This document shows, piece after piece, positions 34,758 through 46,249 of a stretch of 64,000 bases of DNA. Position numbers and translations under genes: made by a program. Origin of the DNA: Zanthoxylum bungeanum (Eukaryota > Streptophyta > Magnoliopsida > Sapindales > Rutaceae). The stretch spans positions 1 to 64,000 of the forward strand of contig SKCR01021379.1 of assembly GCA_019454045.1 (NCBI GenBank). Reading direction: 5' to 3'. The number at the start of each line of letters is the position of its first letter. Positions within the stretch are counted from its first letter, which is position 1. Below the pieces are notes generated by a model. That model was given only the letters and a program-made list of their open reading frames with translations, did no database searches and had not been told where the DNA came from.

Positions 34758-35155
34758 GGTCTGCCCTCAACCAAGTGTGCAGTTGTGCTGCAGTGGTTGT
34801 GGTTGGTGCGGGACTATATGAAGATGGCGTGCTGATTTGCTCTGTTGGAGGTCGGTCCGATGTTGAGAAATGTTTTGTCGCCCCTTTTCAAGCATTTGTC
34901 TTGAGACACGCAACAGTCACGTCTGTTTAAATGCCTATCAAATCATCTTTAGGGTTTCTTCTAAGTTCGACACTTGTCAAACATCCGTCATGTTCCCGCC
35001 AAAAGGGAAAACGAATCGACCGTGTAGAGGCGTCTTCACAGCGCGCTGATCTCAGCCGTCTGTTTAAACTTGGGAGACCTCTTCTTGCAGTCGACACCTG
35101 GCGTTCATCCGGGTTCCTCCTTTTGATCCAACGGTCACGAGCGTCCTGGTCATGA

Positions 35156-35161
35156 CTATAA
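35156..35161 (+). promoter_or_regulatory. TATA box of the antisense gene
   Basis: ctataagaaggg lies about 30 bp before a pyrimidine-rich start region (gctttcactgttc) and about 180 bp before the first splice donor. No other TATA-like site fits as well on the plus strand here. Confidence 0.5.
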
Positions 35162-35340
35162 GAAGGGGAGGCTTTCACTGTTCAATCTTTTTTGGCAATT
35201 TCTCCTTCTTTCCCGAAAGTATCTCCGTGAATCGCTCAAATCAGTGTTCTCGGAATTCAACCGCGGGTTTTTTTCTGCTGCGAACATAAGGAACGGGCAA
35301 ACCGTACTGCATAACCTCCAGATTTTCTGAGAAGAGACAA

Positions 35341-35527
35341 GTAAGTCTTCTGAACGACCTCTTGTGAATCTTGCTTTCTTTGTTGAATGTTGTTAGGGAA
35401 TGACTTAAGGTTTCGTTTGGATTTTGGATTTAGGGGGTATTTTTAGAACCCACCCGTTTTAGAAAACCTGAGTAGTTTCTTAGTTATAGACTGACTTCCC
35501 CTTCCCTTTTTGTTTTTTGGATGTCAG
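35341..35527 (+). other. 5' UTR intron of the antisense gene
   Basis: The donor is acaa|GTAAGTC at 35341 and the acceptor is ggatgtcag| at 35527, preceded by a pyrimidine-rich tract (cttcccctttccctttttg). The ATG follows at 35530. Confidence 0.65.
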
Positions 35528-35529
35528 GG

Positions 35530-37989
35530 ATGTCTGACAGCAGTTCCTCCCCTGAAAAGCCTGCTAAACCCTCAACTCCCCCTGCTGAGGAGCTCTCCTC
35601 GGGTTCGGGGGCACCTAGTGTAGAAGACCTTGATACTACCCTACTCCTTCTGAGATCGAACAAGATTCCTACCATCAGAGGGTTCCTCGGAAAGATCCAG
35701 AGGCCGGTGAACTCGGCTCGTCGGCTCTGGATATGAACCGTCCCTCCAAAATAACTGAGGACGACCTCGCCCTTCTTCGACTGCGATATAACATTCCGAT
35801 AGATATTGCCCTTGAGGTTCCTGGCTTGATGGATCGCGCCAGTCAACCTGATGAGGGTTCGGTGGCGCTTCTTCCTGCTTTTTTCGAGTGTGGGCTGCGG
35901 CTGCCGGTTCAACCTTACTTTGCTTGGATGCTGGCCGAGATGGAGATTGCTCCTTGTCAATTGAGTCTGAACAGTTGGAGGATTCTGGCCGGGTTGTATG
36001 TAGCTTGGCATCGAGCAGGACTCGGCGAGCCTTCTCTCGAAGAGGTGAAGAGGTTATACCGGCTGAAGGCCAATCCTAGGTCGTACCACGGATGGTATTA
36101 CCTTTCAGCTTATGACAGCTCGTCAAATGTCGTCAAGAAACTCCCTGACTCCAATAAGAATTTTAAAGACTTCTGGTTCTGGGCTACTGGGGATTGGGGA
36201 CGGTCCCTAAGGTCGGATGAAGGGGAGTTCTTGGTACCGGATATCTTCAGGGCGGGAGGTTAGGAGATCAACTTTTAGCTTTCTTAGTTTTTTTTTTGTT
36301 TGGGTTCTTACCCCTTCTTTTCTGTTCCTCCTAGCCTGTTGGAGGGATGCTCCCAAGGTTTCCCATCGGGTCCGGCAACGGGTAGTCTGGGCTCGTCGGT
36401 ATGCTGCCCACTGGAGGGAGTTGGTTAATGATGCGGCCTTTGTTGAGTCGGGCCTTACTCGGACCGTCCCTTCGGAGGTCTCGGGTCGGATAGGTAGATG
36501 TTTGCTGACTGTTTTAGTTTGACTTCTCTGTTTGTTTTATAGTGTTTGATGTCTTTGTTATATGCTCGGGTCCTGATTTCCTTCTCCCCCCTTTTTTGTA
36601 GGCATGTCAAAGAGGCCGAAGTTTCTTGAGAAGTTGGCTGGTACTATGAAGAAGGCCGGTCATGTGGAAACGGGAACTTCCCGGGCACAGCCTGAACCTG
36701 CCGAGGCTGGGAGGGTATCTCAGGGGAAAGTTCAGCCGGCTGCTCGGGGTCTATCTTCTCCTGGTGTGCAGTCATCGGGGTCTGCTCGTCTCATCAGTCC
36801 GCCGAAGCCTTTTAGGAAAGAAGGCGTCAATTTGGGGCCGAGGAGGCTGATTGAGTTGGGGGGAGGAGGAGGAGCCTGTCCCGGGCAAGAAGAAAGATGT
36901 CCGTCGGGGGAAAAAATCTTCCGAGGGCTCTACTAAGAAGCGGAAAGGTTCCGTGATCCTCGGGGTGGATGACTTGGGAGAAGGCATCCGGGAGGCTACT
37001 TCCCATTTAGTGCCGGCTTTTAATGAATTGGCCGAGGTGATTCCCCCGGGGGAGGTTTCGAGATATGAGGATATCTCTCCTGAAGCTGTGGTGACCGAGA
37101 TGAGCTCTCAAATGGCAAAGGTAGTTTTATTCTTCTTTTTTCTGATTTCGGTTCTCGGTTTTCTTCATCTCATATCTTGACTTTCTTTGTTTTCGTGCAG
37201 GCTACTTACCTCATGGCGAAGAATAAGGACCTCCTTCTGAGTCTATTGTCCGAGGGTGGTCAGGCCCAGAGACTTCAGAATCGCCTTACAGAAGTGGAGG
37301 CTAAACTGGCTGATCGGGAGGAGGTGATAAAGAACCTTGAGTCGACCGCAATTGAGAATTTCAAAACAAACAAAGCTCTTAAGGCTGCTGCCGGGTTGGA
37401 GCGAAAACTTGCCGACACTGCCCGGGAGGATTTGAAGGCTGCCCAATCTGAGATTGGCGTTTTGAAAGCGAAGGTGTCAAGTGTTGAAACCAAATTGAAG
37501 GCCAACGATGAGCAAATGGCACGGGCTCGGGATGATCTTGAGAGGAAAGAGGCCGAGCTTGAGGAGAGAGAGGCCGATCTTGAGACCGAGAAGGAGGCCA
37601 TCCGCCTTGAGGGGGTTGGTGACTGTGCTGAACTGATACCGATGGTGCTGCCAAGTCTGAATATGGATCCTATTTATGCGGCCATCAGCTTTTGTAAGGG
37701 GGATATTTCCGAGGAGGAGTTCCGGAAGTGGCTCCCTCCTCCTACCGAGGAGGTGATGGATCCCGACCCGATTTCGGTCGTTCCGGCTTCCGGGGCTTCC
37801 CAAGAAGGACGACCTGATGTTCCTGCCCCTGGTGAGGACTGCCTTGAGATCCCTCCTCCCATCCCTGAAGCAGAGGTCTCTCATGCTGCCGAGGTTGAAG
37901 CCGTAGTTCCTCCTCCCGAGGTCGAGCCGATCCTCCCGCCGTCTGAGCCGGTTGAGGAAGAAATTCCTGCCCCTGTGCGGGCTGAATGA
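35530..37989 (+). pseudogene. Antisense additional ORF of the Tat-type element (PF04195-like plus coiled coil), five exons, two frameshifts
   Basis: Coding exons: 35530-36258, 36335-36493, 36602-37120 and 37201-37989, with GT/AG introns between them; a 5' UTR intron precedes. Joining exons 1-2 (g|cc), 2-3 (g|gc) and 3-4 (aag|gct) keeps one open frame, strong support for splicing. Exon 1 carries CGLRLPVQPYFAWMLAEMEI, LNSWRILAGLYVAWHRAGL and YHGWYYLSAYD, the pattern of the 'putative gypsy type transposon' domain. Exon 2 has WARRYAAHWREL. Exon 4 is a long coiled coil (RLQNRLTEVEAKLADREEV) followed by a proline/glutamate-rich tail ending at TGA 37987. Frameshifts near 35640 and 36850 break this copy. 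Its role is unknown; antisense extra ORFs are known in Tat-lineage elements. Confidence 0.82.
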
Positions 37990-38056
37990 GAAAGGGTAAC
38001 CCGACCGGGGCCCTGTGTACACTTTACTTTTTGTAATGAAACTTTAAGCTGTATTT

Positions 38057-38060
38057 TGAC

Positions 38061-38110
<50 letters not shown>
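38057..38110. repeat. (TA)n microsatellite
   Basis: About 25 TA dinucleotides lie just after the end of the antisense gene. Confidence 0.95.
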
Positions 38111-38113
<3 letters not shown>

Positions 38114-38189
38114 TTATTTATTGTTCTTTTATCTCTTCTCCTTTTCTTTATGTTTCCTGTTATCCGAATCAATTTGAGACCCTTCAGGG

Positions 38190-38560
38190 GTCAGCATGAG
38201 CCGGAGGGGTATAACCCGACCCCGAGCTGAGTGAGACACTTGGCTCTGGGGGAATGTTACCTCCTCAATCCAAAGAAGACTGACTCGGTGGGACGTAACC
38301 CGACCCCGAGCTGAGTGAAAGACTTGGCTCTGGGGGAATGTTACCTCCCCAGTCCAAAGAAACCGACTCGGTGGGACGTAACCCGACCCCGAGCTGAGTG
38401 AAAGACTTGGCTCTGGGGGAATGTTATCTCCCCAATCCAAAGAAGACTAACTCGGTGGGACGTAACCCGACCCCGAGCTGAGAAAGGCACTTGGACCTGG
38501 GGGAATGTTACGTCCCCAGTCCGAAGGGCTGACTCGGTGGAATATAACCCGACCCGGAGT
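38190..38560. repeat. 84-bp GC-rich tandem repeat
   Basis: Units of about 83-84 bp begin gactcggtgggacgtaaccc (38281, 38364, about 38449, 38529) and contain cttggctctgggggaatgtta. Apparent frames here (38129-38440) are translations of the repeat. Confidence 0.9.
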
Positions 38561-38909
38561 GGCCTCGGCGGAACGAAATCCAGCCCCGAACCGACTAACC
38601 CTGGGTTTATTCAGAAGGGAAGTGAATCAACCTTTGAAACCCTACCGAATCTGGCATGGGCGTCCCTCTGCCAGACGGCGAAAAACAAAACAAGATTTCT
38701 GGAAAATAAAAATAAAAGGTGGGGGTGACTTAGCACCTATCCCAAAAACGTTTTTGCAAGCATAAACAACAACATGGATGCCTCAAAACAGCGTCCCGTC
38801 TGAGGTCTCCAAAACATAATTCTGAATCTTTCAATTCAGTGTCCCGGCGAACCAGGATTCGGATCAGAAGAGCGTTTGAATGGTAAGGGCACATCCTCTA
38901 CACGTCGGT

Positions 38910-39290
38910 TCACTGGGGAGCCTGTGTATTGTATGAGGGCTCCTCCTTACCACGCTGGAGCAGGCACACGCCACAGGGGCATAACGCATCCCCGTGCTGT
39001 GTCTCTCGCGGATCCGGATGATGAATGGATCAAAGAGTGTCCGGGATACCAAGGGCATATTCCTCCTTAGGCCCGGTAACACTGGAGCTAGCAATCGTCA
39101 CGGGGGCATCATTATCCCCCGTGCTATGCTTTCCCACGGATCCATTACATCGGGTACGTGAGGATCAAAGAGTGCTCGACACATTAAGGGCATGTTCCTC
39201 CTCATGTTCGGTAACACTGGAGCAAGCAATCGCCACGGGGGTATCATCCCTCCCTGTGCTATGCTTCTCACGGATCCTATGCATCGAGTA
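38910..39290. repeat. About 130-bp tandem repeat, three units
   Basis: Units share gggcatattcctcc (39053, 39188), ggtaacactggagc and cgtgctatgcttctcacgg (38991, 39118, 39254). Confidence 0.8.
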
Positions 39291-39369
39291 TGCCCCTGAG
39301 GACCCCGAGCCAAGAGAGATACTTGGGACTGGGGGAATGTTCCGTCCCCAGGCCAATGAATGACTCGGT

Positions 39370-39612
39370 GGGACGTAACCCGATCCCGAGCCGAAAACGG
39401 CCTCGGCGGAACGAAATCCAGCCCCGAGCCGAATAAACAGACGGCCTCGGCGGAACGAAATCCAGCCCCGAGCCGAATAACCAGACGGCCTCGGCGGAAC
39501 GAAATCCAGCCCCGAGCCGAATAATGAAGAGGCCTCGGCGGAATGTAATCCAGCCCCGAGCCGATTTGAAGAGGCCTCGCGGAATGTAATCCAGCCCGAG
39601 CCGATTGAAACA
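39370..39612. repeat. 43-47-bp GC-rich tandem repeat
   Basis: Five to six units of 'ggcctcggcggaacgaaat' 'ccagccccgagccgaat' follow each other. It lies between the antisense gene and the end of pol. Confidence 0.9.
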
Positions 39613-39971
39613 TTAAGGTATATCCTCCTTATGTTATGCTTCTCTATGTTCTCTGTTTTTTTGTATGGAGTCGAACGATTCTGGTGTGACTCTGTGCATT
39701 TTTGTGGTGGTAGCCGTGGTCGGGTAGTTGCGAGTTTTGTGTTCTTTAGCTTTGTATCGTTGTTTGGATCGTTTTTTGTTGTGAGCATGTGAGTTTTGAA
39801 TAGGTTTTGTTTTATTTTTTAGGAGAGCGTTTGGAAAAAAAAAGTTTTTTATTCATACTCGGGGACATACTGCCCTTCTTACAACTCTCTGTGGGTCATT
39901 TTGAGAGAGGCTTCTGTATTTGGACTCTGTCCCTTATTTGTTTGCCGTAGACAGGTAGGAGGAAGGAAAGG

Positions 39972-42370
39972 TTACTGGAAGTATTTCCTCAACATCTCAG
40001 CGTTCCATGGCTTTTTTAATCTCGTGCCGTCCAGCCGTTCTAGGATGTACACTCCTGGCTTCACCACTTTTACCACCTTGTAGGGCCCTTCCCATTTGGC
40101 GCCCAGGGAGCCTTCCTCTGGCTTTCGAGTATTTAGGGTGACCTTTCTTAGCACCAGGTCGCCTGGGATGAAGGTGCGTGTCCGAATCCTTTTATTGTAG
40201 AAGCGGGCCATCCTTTGTTGGTAGATTGCTGTTTTCATGGCCGACCTCTCTCTCTTCTCTTCGATCAGGTCGAGGTGGTTTCTGATAAGTCCTTCATTCT
40301 GCTTACTCTCGTAGTGCTGAACCCTGTGGGAGGTCACCCCGATTTCTGCCGGGATGACAGCTTCATATCCGTATGCTAAGGAGAACGGGGTTTCTCCCGT
40401 GGAGTCCTTATAGGTTGTCCGGTGCGCCCATAGTACTTCTGGTAGTTCCTCGACCCATAGGCTTTGCTGGATCCGAGCCGAGCTTTCAGGTTAGCCTTGA
40501 TGGTTTTGTTCGTCGCCTCGACTTGTCCGTTTGACTTGGGATGGGCTGGCGTGGCGAACCTTAGGGCGATCTGGAGATCCTCGCAAATTTCTGAAACCTT
40601 TGCTGTCAAACTGCTTCCCGTTGTCAGTGATGACGGCTCGGGGGATCCCGAATCGGCAGACGATATTTTTCCTCAGGAACTCAGTGGCTTTTTTCTCCGT
40701 TATAGTGGATAATGGCTCTGCCTCCACCCATTTGGTGAAATAGTCTATGGCCACGATGGCATATTTTGCCTGCCCTTTCCCTTGTGGCATCGGGCCAATG
40801 ATGTCTAGTCCCCACTGGGCGAACGGCCAGGGACTGAGCAGTGTAGTCAACTGTTCGGCTGGTTGGTGGTGGAGATTTGCGTTTTTCTGACATCCTTCGC
40901 ACTTGCGGGCCACTTCTATGCCATCCTGGTGCATGGTCGGCCAGTAGAAACCTTGTCTTAGGGCTTTGAAAGCAATTGAGCGACCTCCGGCGTGGCTCCC
41001 GCAGATGCCCGTGTGTATCTCCCTGAGTACATAATTTGCCTCTTCTTCTGCTAGACATCTTAAGAGGGGGACTGAGTAACCCCTTCGATAAAGTACCCCG
41101 TCGATTAGGGAGAATTTAGTGCTCTTGTATCTTAACTTTCTGGCCTCCGTTTTGTCTTCTGGTGTTTCTCCTGTTTCCAGATATTCTCTGATGGGTTGCA
41201 TCCATGATGCTTTGCTTTCTTTATCTAGAACTTCTACTTTAGATTCTTCTACGCTCCTTTCCCGGATGTAAATCAAAGGGATTATCCTGGGGTGCTCGGC
41301 TTTTGTTGAAGAGGCGAGCCGTGCCAGGGAGTCTGCCTCACAATTGTCCTCTCGGGGGATTTGTTCGAAGCGTACATCCCCCATCTTCCCGGTTATCTTT
41401 CGTACTTCGGTCAGATAGGCCATCATGCTAGGCTCTTTTGCTTGAAATGCTCCTTTTAGTTGCTGAATAGCTAACTGTGAGTCACTCTTTATTACCACAT
41501 CTCGGATCCCTAGCACCGCGCATAGTCTCAAACCGCCCAGTATTGCTTCATATTCTGCTTCATTGTTGGTCGCTATGAAAGCGAATTTCAGGGCGAGTAT
41601 GATTTCTTCTCCTTTGTCGCTTTTTAGGATGATTCCCGCGCCATTGCCTTGTGTGCTGGCCGAACCGTCTACGGACATTTCCCATTTGTCCTTGTCTATA
41701 GCCAGGGTCTGGGGGTCGGTACATTCGGCGACAAAATCTGCCAAGGCTTGTCCCTTTACTGCTGCTCTTGGGAGGTAGGTGATGTCATGTTCACTTAGTT
41801 CTACCGACCACTTTACTAATCTGCCGGAAACCTCAGGCCGCTGCAGAATTTGTTTTAGGGGGTGACCGGTGTATACCTTGATAGGATGGGCCTGGCTGGA
41901 AGTAAGGCGCAATTTCCGAGCTGCCGTAACTAATGAAAGGGCGACTAGTTCGTGTACTGGATACCGGGTTTCAGCGTCTAAGAGGGCTTTGCTGATATAG
42001 TAGACAGGCTTCTGGATCTTGTCGGTTTCTTGTATCAGTACTGAACTTACTGCTCGGTCCGAAACAGCCAGATATAGGTATAATGTTTCTCCCGGGAGTG
42101 GTTTTGCCAGGAGTGGGGGCTGCACCAGATACTGCTTTAACTGCTGGAAGGCTTCTTCGCACTCTGTTGTCCAGTCGATATCCTTTTTTGCTTTTTGGAT
42201 CACTTTGAAGAAAGGGTGGCATTTGTCAGTTGCTCGTGATATGAACCGGTTGAGCGCAGCCACTCTACCAGTCAGACTCTGTACTTCTTTTACTGTTTTG
42301 GGAGACTTTAGGGCCAGTATTGCCTGGATCTTCTGTGGGTTTGCTTCAATTCCTCGGGCACTTACCATGT
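39972..42370 (-). pseudogene. Tat-type element RNase H, archaeal-type RNase H and integrase
   Basis: The long open frame 42368-40491 begins with the RT connection (NPQKIQAILALKSPKTVKEV). It has an RNase H stretch (LYLYLAVSDRAVSSVLIQE) and an archaeal-type RNase H: D in MSVDGSASTQGNGAGII, E in NNEAEYEAILGGL, D in IKSDSQLAIQQL and D in DNCEADSLARLAS. Integrase follows: CEGCQKNANLHHQP, D in WGLDIIGP, D in VITDNGKQF, and the E region QVEATNKTIKANL after a frameshift near 40600. A second frameshift lies near 40460. The last piece 40337-39972 (FIPGDLVLRKV, WEGPYKVVKVVKPG) is the GPY/F-like end. Confidence 0.92.
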
Positions 42371-43759
42371 AGCCTAAAAACTTCCCTGAAGCTACCCCGA
42401 AGGTACATTTTTCCGGATTGAGTCTCAGTTTGTGTTTTATTAGAAGCTCGAAGGTCTTTTTAGGTCGTCCATGTGGTTGCTTGGTTCTTTCGACATTGTT
42501 ATCATGTCATCGACATAAACTAGCATTGTAATGCCGATGAGTGGTTTGAAAACTTTGTTTACCAACCTTTGGAAGGGTTGCCCCAGCGTTTTTTAGCCCG
42601 AAGGGCATACTTTTATAGCAGTAAAGCCCCTGATCTGTGATGAAGGTTGTCTTCTCTTCGTCTGCAGGGCACATTTTGACCTGGTTGTATCCGGAAAAAG
42701 CATCCATGAAGCTCAGTAATCCTTGACAGGCTGTGGTGTCTACTAGCTGGTCTATGTTCGGCAAAGGAAAACTGTCCTTGGGCACGCCTTGTTTAGGTCG
42801 GTGAAATCGACACACATTCGCCACTTGCCATTGTTTTTTCTGACCAACACCACGTTTGATACCCAATCCGGGTACCTTGCTTCTCTGATGAGACCTGCCT
42901 TTAGTAACTTCTCGACCTCGGCTGCTATTGCTTTACTCCTCTCTTGATTGAAGTTCCTTCTTTTTTGCCTGACCGGTTTGTGAGATGGGTCTACCGCTAG
43001 GCGGTGATTGATGAATCTCGGGTCGATCCCAGGCATGTCATTGTATCCCCAGGCAAAGACGTCCGGGTACCCCTTCAGGCATTCTAGAAGATCTTGTCGT
43101 ATAGACTTGCTCAGGCCTCCCCCTATCTTTATACTTTTTGCTGGCCCATAAAGTTCTATTTCTTCCGTTTCCTCAGCTGCAGCGAGTCGGGCATTTTTGT
43201 TTGGCCGGGGCCCCGGGCTTCTGTCTTCTTCTTCTTCTCCCTGGTTTCTTTGTCGTTTTCGGGTATCTTCTGTGATGCAGAGAGTTTCTCGTGAGAGAGT
43301 TGCGAAGCAGCTGCGAGCTGTTTTCTGGCTTCCGCACACAATTCCGATCCCCTCCCGGGTGGGGAATTTCAGTTTCAGGTGGTAGCAGGACATTGCGGCT
43401 TTTGTTTTCATCATGAAGGGTCGCCCGACGATGGCCTGGTAACTGCTCATGCAGTCTACTACAGTGAAGTCCGTCATGATCGTCCGGGTCCGGGGATGTG
43501 TCCCGACAGTTATTGCCAACTGTATCCTTCCTAGTGGGATGACGGCTGATCCTCCGAAACCGTATAAGGGAGTGCTATCGTTGGTCAGGGTTGCATATTC
43601 CACCCCTAGGTCATCCAGTGCTTCTCTGGAAATTATGTCAACCGCGCTCCCGGGGTCCACTAGGATTCTGTCTACCTCCGACCCGCTGATGACTGCCTTG
43701 ATTATCAACGCATCGTCATGAGGGAAACTTACTCCTCGGGTATCCTCATCAGTAAACAT
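42371..43759 (-). pseudogene. Tat-type element protease and reverse transcriptase
   Basis: The 335-codon frame 43759-42752 starts at an internal methionine. The protease site is ILVDPGSAVDII (usually D-S/T/N-G). YQAIVGRPFM follows, then the RT start (HKPVRQKRRNFNQERSKAI, KWRMCVDFTDLNKACP). A frameshift near 42770 leads to SFMDAFSGYNQVKMC and SMPFGLKNAGATLPK. Another leads to the catalytic YVDDM at 42517-42503. Confidence 0.92.
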
Positions 43760-43806
43760 TATTGGTACCGACCGACTTCCTTGCAGCCCTGTGACCTGCT
43801 CTGTTT

Positions 43807-45443
43807 CTAAGACGTCTGGTCCTCGGGTTCTGCTGTAATCTTTCCTTGACCGGTTAGAGTTCCGGCCAGTGTTCTTCCTCCTGCGATGATATTGATTTGG
43901 CGGCCACGTGCTCTTTGTCTGGCCGTCATGACCTCGTGGTCAATGTATTTGTTCAGATACCCGTTTCGTGCTAGATCTTCCATTTGTTCTCGCAGGTCTT
44001 TACATCCGTCTGTTGCATGTCCCTTGGAGTTGTGGTGTACGCAATAAGCCTTTTGGTTCCTTTTGTCCGGGGGGAATCTCCTTTGGTCGGGTTCTACTAA
44101 GAGGCCTTTCCCCTGGATCTCCATGACAATTTGTCCCAGTGGTTTCTTTAGGGGAATGTATGCATCTTCCCCGACCACATGGTTTACTTGGGTCGGCGCC
44201 CTTCTCTCTTGGTTGTCTCGGTGCAGTGGTTTGAACTCCTTGTGTTTCGGGGGTGGTCTTCTGGATTCTCTTTCTACACGGCGGGGGCGCCCTCTCTCGT
44301 GGTCCTTTCTCTGATGGTGTTCCCTTTTCGGGATACTTTCTCTTCGTTCTCTAACAAAACGAATTTTCGGGCCACCTCCAGGGCGGTTGCGTAGTCCGGG
44401 GTGTCTTGGATCCTTAGGTGGGTCCATAGCCTCCCGACTTTCAAGGCTCCCTTCAAGCTTTCCAGGGCCTCGGGGGATTCATACCCTCCGACTTCGAGTA
44501 CCATATTATGGTATCTTTCAATAAATATCTTCAAAGTTCATCGTCTCCTTGTTTCATAAGCCTTAGTTCTCCAATTGTCTTTCTGGGGACACAAGCCCCT
44601 TGAAGTGTCGTATGAATGACTTTCAGTTGTGCGAAGCTGCTGATGCTTTTGGGGCTAGGCTTCTATACCATAGAATGGCCGGTCCGGCCAGAGTTAGGGG
44701 GAACACTTTGCAGATGGCGTCCCCTGTTACCCCTTGTACCTCCATTAGTAGGACGAAACCTTCAATGTGGGTTTTGGGATCGGTATGGCCCTTGTATGGT
44801 GTCATGGTCGGCATGCTGAATCTTTTTGGGAATTTTTCTGTTTTATTTCTTCTGTGAGGGGGGAGGGGACTCATCTTTGCCGTCCTGGACATCCCCTCTG
44901 TTTGTATTGGGGTATACTCCCCATTTGACCAGCTCCTCCCGCAGCCAAGATTTCATGCTGCTGTCTTTGGTTCCATGCCGCTTCCTGTGGTTTCTTTTTT
45001 TTCTGCTATCTTGGGAGTGGCGCTTCTCAGGGTCGGTATCTTCTCGTATTTTTTCGGTATATTCTTTCCCTCTTCTCCGGGTGCTGTGAGGGCTATCGTA
45101 GGAGGAGTCTGGTGATGATTTGTCATCCTCTTCCTCCCATGTGTCCTCGGTCTGGGAATCTCTCTGCACCACCACGGATCTTACCCTGTAGGGATCCCTC
45201 CTCCGGGGTCTGTCGTCCTCACTTATATCGACAATTCTCTTTCCTTCCGCTATTTCATTCCTTCGTCGGCTAGTCCCGGCCTCGAATTTTCCGTCGTGCG
45301 CTCCTTCTATCTTTTCCAACCGGTCTACTATGGTTTTTAGCAGAGTTGGTTTTCCTCCCTTTCTTTCCTCAGGTTTCCTCGATCTTCTCCATCCAATCCG
45401 CAGCCGAGCTCCCTGACGATTGGTGGTTTCCGCCTTCCGCCAT
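43807..45443 (-). pseudogene. Tat-type element gag
   Basis: The ATG at 45443-45441 reads MAEGGNHQSSGSSAADWMEK, 52 bp after the LTR. A frameshift at about 45370 leads to an arginine-rich, low-complexity region (45370-44843). The Retrotrans_gag core follows in 44892-44623 (PFKRFSMPTM-like block, DPKTHIEGFVLLMEVQGVTG, LAGPAILWYRSLAP) and 44534-44274. The final piece 44427-43807 carries YCVHHNSKGHATDGCKDL, the CHHC-like knuckle region, and ends at 43807. Four frames are involved, so this gag is not functional. Confidence 0.88.
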
Positions 45444-45475
45444 TGTCTCACTACGCGAGTTGCTTTTGTTGGATT

Positions 45476-45492
45476 CCCCACAGACGGCGCCA
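45476..45492 (-). other. Tat-type element primer-binding site
   Basis: The minus strand reads TGGCGCCGTCTGTGGGG, 2 nt after the LTR. The first 8-9 bases match the tRNA-Asp-type site. Confidence 0.85.
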
Positions 45493-45494
45493 AC

Positions 45495-46249
45495 TGTTGA
45501 CGGTGGATTTTGGTCTCGGGGTAATATAGGAATATCACCTCCGAGGTAATCCTCCTTCAATAGTGAATTTGTTTGGTTATGGGGGACCAAAAGCAAATTT
45601 AGCGAGAGACAGATAAAACACACCAATCAACAAAGAGATTTAACGTGGTTCGGTGGATTTGGATCCGACCTACGTCCACGGACAAAGACAGGATGGTACT
45701 TTTATTACTTAAATATGCTTCTCCGATCTCTCTCGAGTTTACAAGTCAGGGCTTGATGATTCTGATCACTAATTTTTTGATGCCTCTTACACATACTCTG
45801 CCCTCCTATTTATAATAGTACAGAAATCAGACTCATATTTGCATAGGAAATCCTGATTGATCTTAGTCTCCTCCTCTTGTGAGGATTCCTAATCCACCGT
45901 TGCTTTTCCTTCTTTATTCCTTGTTGTATTCTGACTCCATTTCCTGGTGAGAGTAGGATAGTTCGTTTATCTTATCCACTGGAATAGGGTTTGTCATTCT
46001 TGAGCATATCTCGCCATATGGTCGGTCTTCATGAGGTCGGTCATGGTAGTCCTTCATGCTGAGAATGTTGCTGTCGACCTGATAGTGCCCGGCTATTTGA
46101 ACCCAAGTGGTCGGTTGCCGGTCACAAAGTGCTCGGTCTATTTCTGTTGTGGTCGGGTTGGATTTAATGATCTCAACCAAGCAGTGAATTACCCTTCTGT
46201 CCTCGTCGTGCTGTTTGAAATATCATAGTGCCTGAAAACACCATCAATA
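45495..46249 (-). repeat. Tat-type element 5' LTR
   Basis: It begins TGTTGACGG. It ends CATCAATA, where the other copy has CATCAACA. Confidence 0.92.

Larger units (their letters stand above)
33989..46249 (-). mobile_element. Tat-lineage Gypsy element, 12.3 kb, nested in the Athila LTR
   Basis: LTRs of 753 and 755 bp (33989-34741 and 45495-46249) differ by roughly 15 substitutions plus a few single-base indels, about 2 percent by eye. The minus-strand order is: 5' LTR, PBS, gag, protease, RT, archaeal-type RNase H, integrase, a repeat-rich spacer, an antisense multi-exon gene, polypurine tract, 3' LTR. The second RNase H and the antisense extra gene are marks of the Tat lineage. Flanks aaaat and taatt do not match exactly, but the interrupted sequence rejoins (ggtaa / aattaatcc) as in the uninterrupted LTR at 23695-23710. 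Several frameshifts make it non-autonomous now. Confidence 0.93.

Noticed and set aside
37477..38022. Minus-strand 181-codon frame
   Set aside because: It is the shadow of the coiled-coil exon; the plus strand has the splice-supported frame and heptad pattern.
38129..38440. Minus-strand 103-codon repetitive frame
   Set aside because: It is only a translation of the 84-bp tandem repeat.
39370..39612. Possible CRISPR-like array
   Set aside because: Units are contiguous tandem repeats without unique spacers, inside a plant retrotransposon.
39098..39788. Overlapping minus-strand frames of 171 and 207 codons
   Set aside because: They run through the 43-47-bp and 130-bp arrays in two frames at once; composition is set by the repeat, with no domain.
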